Shown: piece after piece, positions 24,931 to 39,200 of the stretch
Numbering within the stretch: the stretch's first letter is position 1
Layout of the letters: each line of letters begins with the position of its first letter
From: Clavelina lepadiformis
Lineage: Eukaryota; Chordata; Ascidiacea; Aplousobranchia; Clavelinidae
Direction of reading: 5' to 3'
Length of the DNA stretch: 64,000 nt
Assembly: GCF_947623445.1 (NCBI RefSeq)
Contig: NC_135244.1
Coordinates: 17,422,860 to 17,486,859 of the forward strand
Made by a program: the position numbers and the translations under genes
Notes under the pieces: generated by a model
What the model saw: only the letters and a program-made list of their open reading frames with translations
Databases searched by the model: none
Told to the model about the DNA's origin: nothing

Positions 24931-27900
24931 TTATAACTTCGATTTAGCTGAATCTGGCATTATGTTCTGTATCTTCATGGCCAGTGCCATGTTACCAGAT
25001 ATCTTCAGTTTTCCGTTGAAGAAGGCCTGCAAAACGTAAGTAAAGTATAGATCAATTGTAGTTCTTACAAATTCTTGGCTACTTCTCCTTTATACTAAAA
25101 AGGATCGATGCCACCACACAGTTGTTATAAATGGGCTATCTTTCATTTGGTAAAGCACGTAAGAAGAGTTTTTTGCATAGTGCCTTGAGTACCAGTCGTC
25201 GCCTGCAAGCGAAGGTAACTTCAGTACATAAAAGCTCGAGCTTTGTCCCTTTTCAAAAGCCCAGAATACACAGTAACCACAGCTCAACGACTGCCTTTTG
25301 TTTTTTCATGTCGATCAGTCAAGGCCACAAGACAACCACGCACGACAATTAGCAAATATTAATAATTTTCTAGCGCGACTGCATCTTAGTAAAAGCAAAA
25401 GAACGGTGTATTGCAGCTCGCTTTAAGTATAATACTTACGGCGTTAGGGTTAAGCTTTCCCAGCATCAAATCAAACATATCGCTGTCCGACATGGTTATG
25501 GTGCAATCAGGTTTTTCTAGAAGAAAATAGAGTAACGGTTTAGTCGAGTTTCGCCGTGACATGGACATCGCTACGCGCTGATGGAGAACGAAAATCAAGG
25601 GATTTTATCACGAAAATGTCATGGATATTTCAACGCTAAACAAGCGTGAGTGCCTACACAGTAACTTATATGCTACAGGCAACTTACGTCCTGAGTTAAA
25701 TTCGACGGAGCCGTTTCCATTCTTTGCGTCAACGACCCAAGTTCCGGATTTTCCGCTGGGTCCATTTTTAATGCTGAAAGCGATAACTCCGTTAACCTTT
25801 TTGATGTAACTTTTTCCATCCTGAAAGGCAAACGATATTAAAATCATCGCACAAATCTTCCTTGCTGGGGCGATAGAAGATAAAATTTGTTCCCACCGCT
25901 TCCATTGCTTTCTTGATCTCCAGAAACACCGGCGTCGTCTTGAAACCGTCGGAATCGGCTACGCCAGAGGTTGCTTGGCTGACCAGTTGACCCATGACCG
26001 GCTGCGGGTGTTCACGAGGTTGTCCTCCTTGTCTACGTAACATTATATGACGTCACAATAAAAGTGATTTCAGTTTTATCACAGGTGTTCAGGATTAACA
26101 AGACCAGCTGGAATTGTTCACAAGTTTCCGAAAACGCGTTTTTTGTTACGTAATATCCTAACCAACTGAAACAAAGACAGGGATGACAAACCTACATGAT
26201 AGATGGATATAGTCAAATTCTATGTCTGTAAATATTAGTTTCATGGAAATATTCCAAAACAATAAGTACAGATGCGCAACACAACTGATTCCCAAATAGC
26301 AGGAGATTACCAAAAGTGAATTTGGCCGAACTGAATAAAAAAATTTTCTGCTAAACCACAAGTCTGCAACTCTAAACATAAAAAAGCTAGACCCAAACAC
26401 GGGCAGAAACCAAGTGTAAAAAAATATATGTGGAGTTGGAGGTTATATTTTTTGTCGGTGCGCGTAAACTTCAACCTAAAGGCTTTAAAAGATAGGGTAT
26501 GACTAACCGGAACGGTAATTGGGTCTTAATTTAATTCCGTCAGCAGGAAAGTTACAAAATCAGTTAATTTCGCCTTTCTCTGGATGGAGTGGCAGAGTGG
26601 TTTATTTTACGTAGCAATTTGACAGCGAATATCGAAAATATAAAACCTACGGCAACTTATTAAACATGGCTTTATTTTCAGAAAATACAAGGTGAGTTTT
26701 ACTACGACATGGACGAAATTTTTTTTTTTAGTATAGCGTGTCAGAAAGAGCCAAGGTAAACAACACACCGGCATCGGCAACACTTGCGGACATGATGTCT
26801 GAAATGTATTCGAGTTTAAATTGAGTTCTACGTTTGCAGATAAACAAGTACAGCACGCTTGCCGCATACTTAATGCGACAGTTGTAAAATCGACTCGTTC
26901 TGCAACACTCATCACATGAATGACTGTTTACTGTACAAACATTTTCAAAACTGCCTCAAGTCATATAAACAATCTTTTGCTTGTGCTGGGCGTTCAACTT
27001 TAAACCAAACAAAAAATTGAATACCGTTTTAACCACTCCTTTCGTGCTTCGGGAAATCCAAGTTTGTACATTGTCAGCACGACTGCACCTCCTATTCCTA
27101 GGTTGTGCTGCAGTGCGAGTTTAGCTCCGGGCACTTGTCGCTTCCCTGCTTCTCCCCTCATCTGCCAGCAGAGCTCGGTGCATTGCGCAAGCCCTGTGTT
27201 AATTATTATCGTCGAGTTAACCTACACTTTCCACATACCTGGTCTAGCAAACGTCTTTAGTTATTAGGTTAATTATTAACGATGGAGTAGGGTGTAAATT
27301 ACGATATGCTGAAAAGAAGCGCTCTGGACGGATAGAAGAGCTTTTCTTACCGGTTGCACCGAGTGGGTGACCTTTGGAGATTAAACCCCCACTTGGGTTG
27401 ATAACGTGTTTGCCTCCGTACGTGTTGTCCCCTCTGTCTATAAATTCACCTGCCTTGCCTGATGACGCAGTAAAATAAAATGTTATGCGACCACGTTAGG
27501 AAAAATTGAACGACAGAAGTCGTGAAGAAATAGTGACGAGCGATGCATCATGGCATGAAAACTTACCAACTGGGCACAGTCCCAGAGCTTCGTAGGTGAC
27601 CAATTCATTAGCAGAAAAGCAGTCATGAAGTTCAATAACTTGCGCATCGGATGGTCTGAGTCCTGATTGTTGGTAGATCTTTTCAGCGGCACGTCTCGTC
27701 ATGTCAAAGCCCACAAGCTATAAAGATATTCTTGGTGACATGTTTGTATCAGTATTGATGTCTGTGTGAAACTTGCATTGTTTCTGGTTGTGTTCGATAT
27801 TTTTGAAGATATTTTTCCACGTCATTAAGTGGTTCAATCAGATGGCGCTGGTATAAATGTGGTTTTGTCTTAGAAGAATGTGGTATAACAATCTATCCTA

Positions 27901-30716
27901 CGACAGAGAAAAGTCATCGCACAACATAAACTCGGCAATGATTCCTCATCGCTCAAGCCCCGGTAACCGAGCTGGCTGTCATGAGATTGTCAAACATTTT
28001 TATGCGTTTTTTATTTTGAATACCGTATTGCTCGAATTTGTACCTGTTCACCAGGACCCGTGAATAGGAGCAAGCGTCAGTAACGCCTTGCCCAAGAAGT
28101 GAAACACGGTCCGCTTTATTGAGAGCCCAGCGGCTCGAACCACTCGGCTTCTGAGCTGACAACTACTTGAGACAAATATGCGCGGTCAATCCGATGCTGA
28201 AAAGTTAGATGATCGCGTACTAGTTAAATAGGTCGTCCTGCATTTGAATAAACGATTTGGGACATGTAAATGGTTTTTGTAAATTATAACGATACACCAC
28301 TACGAGTAAACCTTTAAAACAGCTTACGTAGCTTACCGTAATTATATATGAAGATTGCCGCAGTGCCATAATATCCTAGTTGCTAACCTAACGGAAGCAT
28401 ACGGCCTTTGAGCAATGTGTTTCGGCCATAACCGAAAGGAAACTACTGCTAAACGCACAAATTTTAATTTTCTACATTTGCTATATTTTCTAGTTTTGAA
28501 AGACAGCGACGATTAATCAATCAATAATACTATGTCTGGCAGATCAACACATATGCTTCCATGAACGAAAAATGCAATACGAAGTGTACGTTAGCTAACT
28601 AAATATTAACCCATTACTTGTTTACAGCCACATAATGCACAAGTAATATTTATCAAAAAATGGCGCAAGAAGGGCTTTCTGCCAAGGGGCAATACGATGA
28701 TGTTGTTGAGCATGACGTATTTTTTGTCATTGTCAAAGAGACAAACAGACGCCATGAAATTATTTTGCTCTCAGAAATTTTCCATTAAATGGTTTTTAGA
28801 GAGCTCTGTCTATTTTCCCCAGAAATGTCAAAGTTTGGTTAACTTTTGCTATTTTAATTTTATCTAATTTCAATAAGCAATGTCTAAAAACTATCAATAC
28901 CTTGATACAGCTTTTATCTTTAAATGTGCTTGGTAAGTCGGTTGCCATTGTTTGTGCTACGATCTCGACAGCCTGATGTTCAAGTCTGTGCTTCCTGACA
29001 AAATCTTCGCTTGCCAGAATTGCACAACCTGATCCATCCGATGTTGGGCTGGAAATTATAAAAGCAGATTTTTTGTGGATTTAATCTGTTAAAGGATTAA
29101 TAAAACATGCTGTTAGCTTATGGAAATAAGAAAAAAAACTACACACTTGTTGCAAAAAAGTAGAATTCTAATTTCTAATTGATATTTCCGCATTTATACA
29201 GCAATGCATTTAAATCCAAAAGACTTTTAGAGAGGCTTCGATCGATTCTTGTGATATTATCTATGGAAAATTTGCTTATTCGAACAAATTCAGCCAGAAG
29301 TTGGTAAATCAAAAGTTATTTTTTATACCAGCATTGCAGCAGAGTCAGATATTCATAGACTTTTCTTCCATTCAAGACTTGATCCAATGAGTATTCCTTT
29401 TGAAACTGGGAGTAAGGATTGTTGGTTGAGTGCTTGTGATTTTTCCATGCAATTTTGGCAAAATGTTCTTTTTTGGTTCCTATACAAAGGAGAAAATTGT
29501 CATGTAGATATAATTTATAAAACTAAAGCTTAAAATTGGTTGAATTATTCCCTTAACCGCTGTGACAAACCTTGGAGTTTTATATGACATGTACAGTACA
29601 CTTCATGGCGTTACTAGACTTTGATATATATAAAACATTAACTAGACTCATTAAGGTACAGTGCAAACATTCAGCATTTTATTCCAGGGCAAAGGTGGTG
29701 GCTTCAACCTGTTTTATGAGTGCTAGTTTGCACAAATTACAGCAATAATAGAGTTCATGCAAGAACTAAGTGCAACACAGCAATACATATAGGTAAAAGC
29801 AATTTAAAATTTTCTGGGAAAAATTTGCAAGTGCAGTAAAATGCAATATTAAATCAAAGAAATCTTTGTAGAAAACTGTTCTTCATACCATATTTTTCCA
29901 TGTGCTCGAGCCCTGCATTTCCAAATAGCTGAGGAGTAGGTGGTGCTGGTACAAATGGTCTCAATTCAGTCATCACTTCAAAATGGTTTTGACTTGGATT
30001 TGCTCGGTCATTCCACTAGATATACAAATTAATGTTGAAATCAATGGAAGTGGAATGGCCAAAATCCAGGATGATATCGTATTCCACATTCTACAGACAT
30101 TTAAGTCAACACCAAGTCTAATAAAACAAGATCAGTCTACGTACATTAGACTTCAAAGAACCACGCTGCATTTTCTCAAATCCAAGTGCCATTGTACATT
30201 CAGCAAGTCCACCCTCAATCAATTGCTTGGCCATAAAAAGTGCTGTAGATCCCGTTGAGCATGCATTGTTAACCTGAAAGGTTCATATCAAACTTTATCA
30301 CGTCCATCGTATATCAACATCTACAAACCCTACAATAAAACGATGGACAGAAACTTACATTGTATATTGGAATGCCAGTTAAGCCAAGCTGGTAAAGGCA
30401 TTTTTGGCCACATGTTGTGTCACCGTAGCAATAACCCACTGCTGCTTGTTCCACTTCTCTGTACGAGATTCCAGCATCCGCCAGCGCTTTAATACCAGCT
30501 TCTTTTGCCATGTCAGGATAATCAAAATCCTGCCGACGGCCAGGCTTTTCAAACTAAAAACAGAAAATACAAAATTAAACACATGGATAAAATTCGTATT
30601 TATATATGTTAGCAAAATTTATTACAGCAACAAAAAATAAAAACTAAAATATGGTTTAAAAGCCCTACTTTAGTCATTCCAACTCCAATCACATAAACTT
30701 TTCTTCCAGATGACAT
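24931..30716 (-). CDS. SCP2: SCPx: peroxisomal 3-ketoacyl-CoA thiolase fused to sterol carrier protein 2
   Basis: Thirteen minus-strand exons, all in phase: 30669-30716 (ATG at 30714-30716), 30359-30553, 30145-30273, 29889-30015, 29329-29479, 28901-29048, 27567-27717, 27351-27449, 27025-27193, 25897-26032, 25688-25820, 25440-25516, 24931-25026. Predicted 552 aa, close to the human SCPx length. The N-terminal part is a thiolase: [16 protein letters not shown], acyl-accepting Cys in NNACSTGS (about residue 86), [13 protein letters not shown] and [10 protein letters not shown]. The C-terminal part is an SCP2 lipid-transfer domain ([46 protein letters not shown]). The last residues are SKL, a PTS1 peroxisome import signal. 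The enzyme cleaves branched-chain 3-ketoacyl-CoAs and the C-terminal domain binds and moves lipids. One intron holds a SINE-like repeat (27850-28170). Confidence 0.97.
27850..28170 (-). repeat. tRNA-related SINE-like repeat, copy 2
   Basis: Inside the SCP2 intron between 27718 and 28900. The minus strand reads GAAGCCGAGTGGTTCGAGCC, like the 5' half of a Leu/Ser tRNA with its A box. About 200 bases later comes GGTTACCGGGGCTTGAGCG followed by GATGAGGAATCATTGCCG. The latter part matches copies at 5715-5945, 31618-31835 and 60375-60450. No intact tRNA fold is expected. Confidence 0.5.
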
Positions 30717-31617
30717 AATGTTGGTTTAAAAGAAAATACAAAAGACCAAATTTTTAAACTTCAAAAACTCTGAAAAATATTATAAAAATATATTATACAT
30801 ACATCTTTACATCATAGATAATTAATATTGGTAATATCAAATATTCATAACATTCTTTACAAACAGCAAGCAAAGTGCAAAAGTGTAACAAGTCAAACAT
30901 TAGTGTGCTACCGTCTATTGAATTTATACTAGTGCACTAAAGCACCAGCCTGACTTGAAAAGTACGGCAGTTTTTGACAAGAGATCATACCTGCATAGGC
31001 ACAAATTTTGGCATGCACTAAAAGCTCAATTCTTTATTTATCTATTATAAATTGGCCTGAAAATTAGAAAATTCAGCATCCACATTGATGAACCTCGTAT
31101 GCAAAGGTGCTTTCCACTATACAGCATGAGATGTAAGTATAAGGTAAGGGTGCTACGATATGTTTTGATATTGGTAGCTTAAAAGTGAAGGTCATAACGT
31201 CATAAAAATCAGTGACACGTTTTGCAAACATGATTCCAAATTCCTGAACCCAAGAGTTTTTCATAACTTCCTTAATGTCTCAGACTTGAAAGTATGGCAA
31301 ATTTTGAAAGAAGTTGTACATGCACTGGGCAGTAGACACAAATTTTGACGTGACGGCGCCTTGCTGACGTGTACACCAGATTGGAAACTTTGCTAAGTGC
31401 CCGGTAGATAAAAATTAATTACATGTATAATGGCTATTGTTTCATCTTGTTGCTCGGGGGATTTCTCACCCAAACACAGCTTACCAATTTGGTGTGTACG
31501 CTGTGTACCACACTTTGTATTTTACTTCGCAACGATAACAAAACCACATGAAGTGTAAGATTAAAAAGTTTGCAGATTACGTAAGGAATTTATAGTTTTC
31601 TGGCTTATGCAACGTTG

Positions 31618-31835
31618 CTGGGTATGGTATAATAATCTTTATCCTTAGACTGAGAAAAGTCTTTGCACAAGTTACATCCGGTGACAATTCATCATCACTT
31701 GAGCCCAGGTTACGACGCCAACCTTTTGTTATATTATGATTGTCACACATTTTTTATTTTGGTTTTTTGATTTTTTATAACCTATAGTATTGCCCGAATT
31801 TAGAACTCCCAATCACCAGATCCACCGAGCAGTGT
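31618..31835 (-). repeat. tRNA-related SINE-like repeat, copy 3
   Basis: On the minus strand it has GTAACCTGGGCTCAAGTGATG, the counterpart of the B-box-like motif in copies 1 and 2, followed by AATTGTCACCGGATGTAACT and CAAAGACTTTTCTCAGTC. It is more diverged than copy 2. Edges are approximate. Confidence 0.45.
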
Positions 31836-32261
31836 AGTGGTGCAGCAACCTGATCGTTTTAATCTTTGTTGTATGAAGAATTTCATAACCAAAGACAGCA
31901 AGGCTTACAAAATTTTGCATTTGAATTTCACATGTTTAGAATAGATTCTTTCCGAGTTATGGCCATTATTTTGTTTTGGGTGGTAATATTTCGTTGATGG
32001 CCTATACTTAATTAAAAATTGTCGATTCACTGTGATTCTTTCTTAAATTGCAAGCGTTTTGGGCATCAAATTGTAAAAATTTCGCTCAGGTGAGTTGCAT
32101 ATGAATTCCTTTACAGGACAAAGAAAAAAAATTGAGAATATGTTGCCTAGTTTTTATTTTACAGCGGTTTGAATCTTACGCGCTGGACTTGTTCAATGTG
32201 ACATCATAAATACATGGTCAGCGAAGCAAGTGACGTAACTTGAATAAAACTAAATCGGTAA

Positions 32262-32420
32262 AAGGCTTGCCGGTATTTTCGGTATTGGTATTTTCTTATT
32301 TAGGTAAACGGCAGCCGGTGAAGTAGACATTGGTTAGATTCGAACCCAAGACCTCAAGCATACGAGCCCCATTGTTAACAAATATATGCCAGTGCATTGC
32401 TTTTTCTTCCTGTCTAAAAC
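32262..32420 (-). repeat. tRNA-like fragment or SINE remnant with B box
   Basis: The minus strand contains GAGGTCTTGGGTTCGAATCT, a good B-box / T-arm match (GGTTCGAAT), preceded by a degenerate A-box region (TGCACTGGC). The acceptor stem and anticodon arm cannot be closed, so this is a tRNA-derived fragment, not a tRNA gene. It differs from the 5715/27850 family. Confidence 0.4.
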
Positions 32421-34422
32421 GATAGTGATAAGCGCATCAGCGAAAATCTGTCAGTTACAGTATTTCGATTCAGAAACTTTGGTAAACGGATGCCGGTAAA
32501 ATAGTCAATTCGATGAACAAGTAGCCTACGGAAACTTCACCGGTTCATTTTCATCGCAATCACGTCAGAAAGTGGGTCTTTGCATGTACGATATCTTGTT
32601 GAAAACTGCCATACTTTCCACTTTCCAGTCGCAAAATGTTTCATAGAAGACTGCCGTACATTCCATCAAGGTTAGCCAACAACCTGTTACAGGTATCTAC
32701 AGTGAAAACGAAAAGTGATCTGTGACTCTTACTCTGCTTACACCTTGCGACTGTTCATTGTGGCAGACACTGTCTGCTGACTTGACAAAAAGCAAGCGAG
32801 CAGACAATATTTCAAAAAAAAGTGCAAAAAGCACCAACAACTCGTCAATAGCAAGAAGTATCGCAAAAATTCTAGAAAAAAGTTGTTTTAAATTCAAAAA
32901 CATACAGGGAGTGAACTTAAAATGCCAAGATTTCTCTAACAAACCTAAAATTTATACGGCGGCACACTACTTTCACCATGATTTTTTACTTTTTTGAAAA
33001 GGTAATCAAATTTAAAACATCGAAGTAATAAAACATCAACTTCTGATAAAAGCCGTTTACCAAAAACTGCAAACCATAAAAAGATGCCCAATAATCACGA
33101 AAAACACTAATTGCTATTAAATAAATTCCGCTACACTTTTTTTGATCATATCCAACAAAACGATAAGTTCAACATTACCTAACATAATGCTGAACCATAT
33201 TAGTGCATTGGGCATTACGTTTTGAAGTGTTTAGTTTTTAATTTCCTTTTGCATCATCGCTCTCGATTGCTGCATTTGCAGTAATCTTATTCCTGATCTT
33301 TTCAAAATGAGTTTAAGGTTTCGACTCCGACAATCCCACAAGATACACGAATTTTTATCTCTTTGTCAGTTATTGACTGGATCGCTTAACAAAGTGTCGT
33401 TTCGAAGAAAAAATATTAAGCAGAATTGAACGAAATGAAATCATATTTAAAATACTTCGAATGGTAAATAACTTAGCCTAAAATATAATGTCTCACTTCC
33501 AAACCTGTTAAATATGGTAAATCTGGTTACTTTTAATTATTATGAATCCAAGCAAAACTCGGAAGTGATGATTTCAAAAGTTGACTTCTCTGACAGTCAG
33601 ATCAAGACAAACCACTTGTCGGAATTTTTTCGTGGTTAACCGAGGCTTTAGGTGTGCAACATTGCAGGCAGGACATAATCAGTGATGCATAAACGCATAA
33701 GCAGTTTTACACTTGCTCTGTATGTGTAATGCCTTGAAATTCTTTCGGTATAAGCGCTTGTAATGTTAGCGCTAATTCGCGAAATGTATATGCAAACAAG
33801 AGATGGTGATAAAAACGGCTTTAAAGGCGTTTTAATAATTCGCTTAGGTAATAGATTAAGATTGTGTTATTGGTTACAAAACACGGGAAATATGATAGGA
33901 AAAGAAATTCTTAATTCGCTTTAATCTTTACCGTTAAAATAATCCTAAACTGGGCCTTTATTTAACACTACAATGTAATTTGTTTCTTTTCATTCGCAGT
34001 ACTTAAACGGGAGTATGACTGAGAAAAAAAAGAACAAAAGCCTTTAGAATGTGTCAAAGGAACGATGATTAAAAGACTATTGTCTTCCAAATAATAGCCG
34101 TCTATTTTAAACCGCAAATCTCTCTGAACTTTTGAATCTTTCAATTTGTTGTATTTTTACAAATGATAACAAACAACGATACATAATATTTAGAGAATGC
34201 AGCTGAAACAAGTCGGAGAAATAACAAACAATTTGTAATTTACAAGTATATGGTGCTTCGTGCTTACTGCTTAGTCTAATACTTATGATGAAACGTACCC
34301 GCATATTTACACGCAAAAGCTCTAAACATGGAAATTTAGACATTCTCTTGCTACAGCTTTTGTTAAGCGATCATGCATGTCTTACAGGACATGCTAAAAA
34401 TATGCGTCCAGTGGTCTATAGG

Positions 34423-34750
34423 CTTAGTTGCCATACCGTCTTTTTTTCTAAGATTTGCCCTTAAGTTTGAAGGTCCGTGTCTTAGAAAATATTTTTGTCC
34501 TTTTTCTGACAAACGTCCTTATTTTCACTTGTGTCCTTATTTTTATCTTATTTTTATGACAGAGTTTCTTATTTTGGGCATCTTGACATCTATAGTATAC
34601 CATTTTTTACCAATAAGATACCAAAATTAAGAACATGCAATTAGTGTGTCGTTATTTTTTAATAACATTGATTGTGCACTGTTTCAAGTACTATTCTTCT
34701 TAGGTTTCTTAGTCGTCCTTATTTTTGAGTCCAGAACAATGGCAACCCTA
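34423..34750. mobile_element. hAT-type MITE with GTCCTTATTTT subterminal repeats
   Basis: Ends CTTAGTTGCCATACC and, inverted, TAGGGTTGCCATTG match the CAGGGTTGCCA hAT terminus also seen in the element at 50677-51583. The flanking octamers TCTATAGG (34415-34422) and TCTATATA (34751-34758) agree at 6 of 8. The interior has about four copies of GTCCTTATTTT, probably transposase-binding subterminal repeats. There is no coding frame. Confidence 0.65.
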
Positions 34751-36268
34751 TCTATATATAGGTCTTATAGGGAACTTCCAAAGTATCAGATGTCTGATGT
34801 GGTTCAGTTTTCTTTTATTGTAGTTTATTACAAATGTTTTATAGACTTTTTACTAAAGGTAAACCAGACACTTTATATACACCTACTCCTATTCCAACAA
34901 TTAAAACTTTCGCTTGTTATTCAAAATGGAGAAACGTTTTGTCCTGAGCTTGAATACTTATAGTTGCATCTAGAACAAAAAAGTGGAAAATCTGTGAAAA
35001 GAAGATATGTCAACAGTTGTTTTATATGGAGATAGAGAAGTTTTATTTAAAATAATAAAATTTCTTACTTTTAGTTAGCTCACGATGAGATTTCAGAGTA
35101 AATCTACTGACAAAGCATTTGGCGCAAACAACCGCAAGTATGAAAACAAAGAAAAACTTGTTTCCATATTGGGCATTGTGTGTATACACTATATACAAGT
35201 TTAATTCACACATTCCAGGGAACAATTACAACGCGTTATTGCTCCCAAGTGGAGGGTGACGACTTGGTGAGGTTGTTATGCTTCGATTCCTTCATATGGG
35301 GCTTTTAGGACCTTTGTGCTAGCGATCACTTTTGAGTTTCTGTGTTTAGAAAGACACATATCTGTAGTTCTAGTAAACACCTTATTAACATAACTTGTTG
35401 CTACTGCGAAGTGCATTTGTTAAGACAACTTTGTTTGGCAAACTTCCGCACAACAAATGTTATTTCAACGTTTCTAAAAGGAAAAAGGAGGGACGAGAAA
35501 CAGCTATAGGAATAACCATTCAACTAACTGCATAGGTTTTGACAGAAAAAATAAGCATGACGGCATTGAACTAAGTTATACATTGCAAGGTCATATTCTA
35601 AAATGAGCGAATATATACTCTTGATGTGTTTTCAAAATATTCTTTGACCTAAAAATCAAAGGAGATGGCAAACAACTTAGTGGCTTAAAAGGACTATATA
35701 ATGTTTTGCCAATGAATAGCAGCAAGTTCATTTTTACAGCATACGAAAGTTCTGTTCATTCATTCATTCAGCGTAATATTGTAAAACATATTCAGTAAGA
35801 ACTTGCTCTTTAGTGGGAACCCTGAAAATTTTGCTATATTTAAAAATTACTTTTGTTAAAACAGTTTTACAGTACATTATTTATGTATGTAGTAAATTTG
35901 TAATCTGGGTACATATTTCCTGTTTCAAGAGCTAGATGGGGGTGGTGGCTTGTATAATATTTGCAAAAGTTTTGGGATTAACATGACGCAGTGATATGGA
36001 AGAAAAGTTGAATAATTTTCAACATTTTAAAATAATATTTAACACGCTTACGGCTCCACAGAGGAGGCAAAAGTGAAAAACATTGAAACGGATAAGCTTA
36101 CAAGCTTTGCTTTTGAGAAAAAAGACACCAAAACTTTTTCACCAAAAAATTCAACTTGATATAAACTGGAAAAAATTTACAAGGCTCAGATGCCTGGGCA
36201 GACCGAGCCGGTTTACTCTCTCTTATGATATGCTCTGCAGATTCCGACGACTAAAAATTGCTGAAAGA

Positions 36269-39200
36269 ATGAGGTTTTTTTTAATTTGTTCCACTTGCTT
36301 GATGCTAACCCATGTACATGGTCTGGATCAGGTAGATGACATCGGTGATGATTATGGTAAGTTTCGTTTCATTAATTTTCAACCAAATAATAAAATTTTA
36401 ATCTGCTACCAGGAAACATCCATGTTCGCCTAAATTTTACTTTGAAACATATAATGTGGCAAAAAAAGTTTTTACGATTTGCTTCACGCTTGAGAGCTTT
36501 GTAATTGCAACAACTTTATTTATAGTTTTATTGAACTTGATATTTCAGAATCATTAAACGATTTTGCGACCCACGCCGTCAAGGATGCAATACGAAAAGT
36601 TAACCGGGCTGTAAAAAGAACCAAATTAAAGTGGGAAAAGAAGGTTGGAATGTTTAAATAAAATTTACAGTTTGATTAGCATCAGTTACAACATGCCTGC
36701 CGTGAAAAAACTTGTTAAAACCGTGAAAAGAGAAAAATTCGTCAGAACGTTTGATTTATTTTGATAATACATCCTTCAGGAAAATGTTGTTTTTTTTTTA
36801 ATCAAAGCTCGTCTTGTGACAACAAGGAATTGAGTTAAAATATCATAACAAGCATTTTCAGGTTATCAATCTATATAAAGTGCGTATTTCTTATTAAAAA
36901 TTTAACTTTTGACAAGTTTATTACACACCACTTTATGACAAATCGTTTCTTATAAGTTGTTGTTATAAACTAAGTATCCACTTTTACATTACGCTTTGCT
37001 AACAAAACAACGGACAAATTTAACTTTCCATAAAAAAATCACTTTGAATTATTTTTTAAATGCCATTGTCGATAGTAGCTTAACTGTGTTAACATCAGCA
37101 TATAATGAAAAAAGTCAGAATAGGTTATATGGGAGCACTTTAAAGGCTAACTTTTAATAATTCAACACGAGCATTCACAACCTTCAGCTTGCTTCATCAG
37201 ATGATCTTTAAAATCCTATCAAACATTGTTTCTTTTTTCAAGTAAATGGTATTTTCAGCGGTTCTTAAATGTTATATTGTTGTTAAATTTAGTTCTATTG
37301 GCTTCTTACGTTTTTATGAAATGTTTTCTAACAACTTTTTCCCTAATTTCTACGCATCTTTATGGAAAGCATATGATGATAAAACGGTATTGTAAAAAAA
37401 ACGACGTGATCCCAGTGAAAAGTTTAGAACCAAACCTGGGTTAATAATTTTGAGTAACGATTATATTTCTTTGTTAACAAAATACGAAGGATGTATGGGA
37501 CGATCCGATGACGCTCTTCCAATTCTTCAAGCGACCGCCCAGCGAAGAATCTGCCAAAATGGCAATGGCCGGGGATATATTTCAATGTGCGCTGGACATG
37601 GTTCAGAATGAAATATTGGATCACCACCCCACCAGGTAAATTTAAGGAGTATTTTTTTGAGATTATTCTCTATAGAATCTATATCTAGTTAAATAGAAAA
37701 TAAACGAAGATATATGGCACCATTAAAAGATGGAAAATGAAACAAACCAAGATGTTCCTATTTTCAGATTCAAACGCAGAGTGAATGCAACAGACGTTTT
37801 AAGCCAAGAAACTATCATGGAACTGGCAAGATTTTCTGGCTGCACACCCAACTTACCTCCACCGGAGTGTTCCGATGGATGCATGGCAAACATGTACCGG
37901 TAGGTTTTGCTGCTCAGCTGTACAAGGTTTATTAACTTAAACGTTTCAGAGTTAATATAAACAATTAAAAAAAAATGTTTAAGTTTAACCCAAGAGATTT
38001 TAAAAAATATCTTGAAATCTAAATTAGGACTTACAACGGGATGTGCAACAACGAGCGGAATCCATCTTGGGGTGCGGGGAATCTTCCTCTCGCTAGGTGG
38101 CTCGATTCGCAGTACGAGAACGATTTCAGCACTCCAATAGGGTGGAACAGAGATAGATTGTACAATTCGTACAGGCTACCCATGGTTAGGAAAGTCTCAA
38201 ACGACGTGATTGCCGTCCAAAACAGCCAAGTTACTGGTAGGCTAAACGTTTGAAACTTGACATCATCTATAAGTTACAGTATTTTACAGATCTGTTAGCA
38301 TATTAAAACGCCGATTTACAGGGGATCCCGATTATTCGCATATGATTGTTGTATGGGGTCAGTACATCGACCACGATATGGATCTTACTCCGCAGAGCTT
38401 GAGCACTTCCACGTTTCAAGGGTTGACCGATTGTAAAACAACTTGCGAGAACAAATCGCCTTGTTATCCAATGCAGGTGAAGCGCAGTTTGCAGCAGTTT
38501 AAAAAGAAGACTTAGAAAATATTTACCAAGAACATCTGACAAAAGCAATCTTTATAAATATTCTGCAATTAATTTTTGCTCTTCTTGTCAGGTTCCCGAC
38601 GATGATCAACGAATCACTGATGTTCAATGTCTTCCATTTTTTCGCTCTGCCGCTGTTTGTGGAACTGGCGACACGTCGTCACTCTTCTATAAACTGAAGG
38701 CTCGGGAACAGATTAACGCCGCGACTTCGTTTGTTGATGGAAGCGCGGTAACCGCTGTGTTTTACACAACATACAGCACAATAATTCATGCAATTCTATT
38801 ATTTACATTCCCTTGGGTGGCAAAAGCAACGTGATGTCTTTACAAACATTCAAATTTAGTTGTAAAAGTTGAGGGTACTGCAGGTGTACGGAAGCTCGGA
38901 AGGAAGGGCACGCAATTTACGTGACTTGACTAACGAAGATGGGCTGATGCGTGTCAATGACCGGTTCAGAGACGGTATGTTAATGCAATACGGTATATAA
39001 AAACGCATTTTAGCGTCAAGCGTTTGCTGTTGCTTTATGGCGGATAATCCTGTTTCGTGGCGTGTGTTAATGTTTGCTTCTTTTGCTTATGTTAACGCAG
39101 AAGGTAATCGTGAGTATCTTCCGTTCGATCCAAGCATGCCATGCGTCCAAGATCAGTTTGATGCCAGCGGAGAAAACATCAATTGTTTCATGGCGGGTGA

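Larger units (their letters stand above)
30717..36268. other. Intergenic between divergent SCP2 and TPO genes
   Basis: SCP2 reads left and TPO reads right, so both promoters lie in this 5.5 kb. No exon is supported. It contains SINE-like copies (31618-31835, 32262-32420) and a hAT MITE (34423-34750). The open frame at 32722-32997 (+) is Lys/Ser-rich with no recognised domain. The rest is AT-rich. Confidence 0.6.

Noticed and set aside
32335-32380. Possible tRNA gene (good B box)
   Set aside because: The acceptor stem, anticodon arm and A box cannot be completed; kept only as a tRNA-derived fragment.
32722-32997. Plus-strand 91-codon Lys/Ser-rich frame
   Set aside because: No recognised domain, no splice partners and no paralogue in the window.
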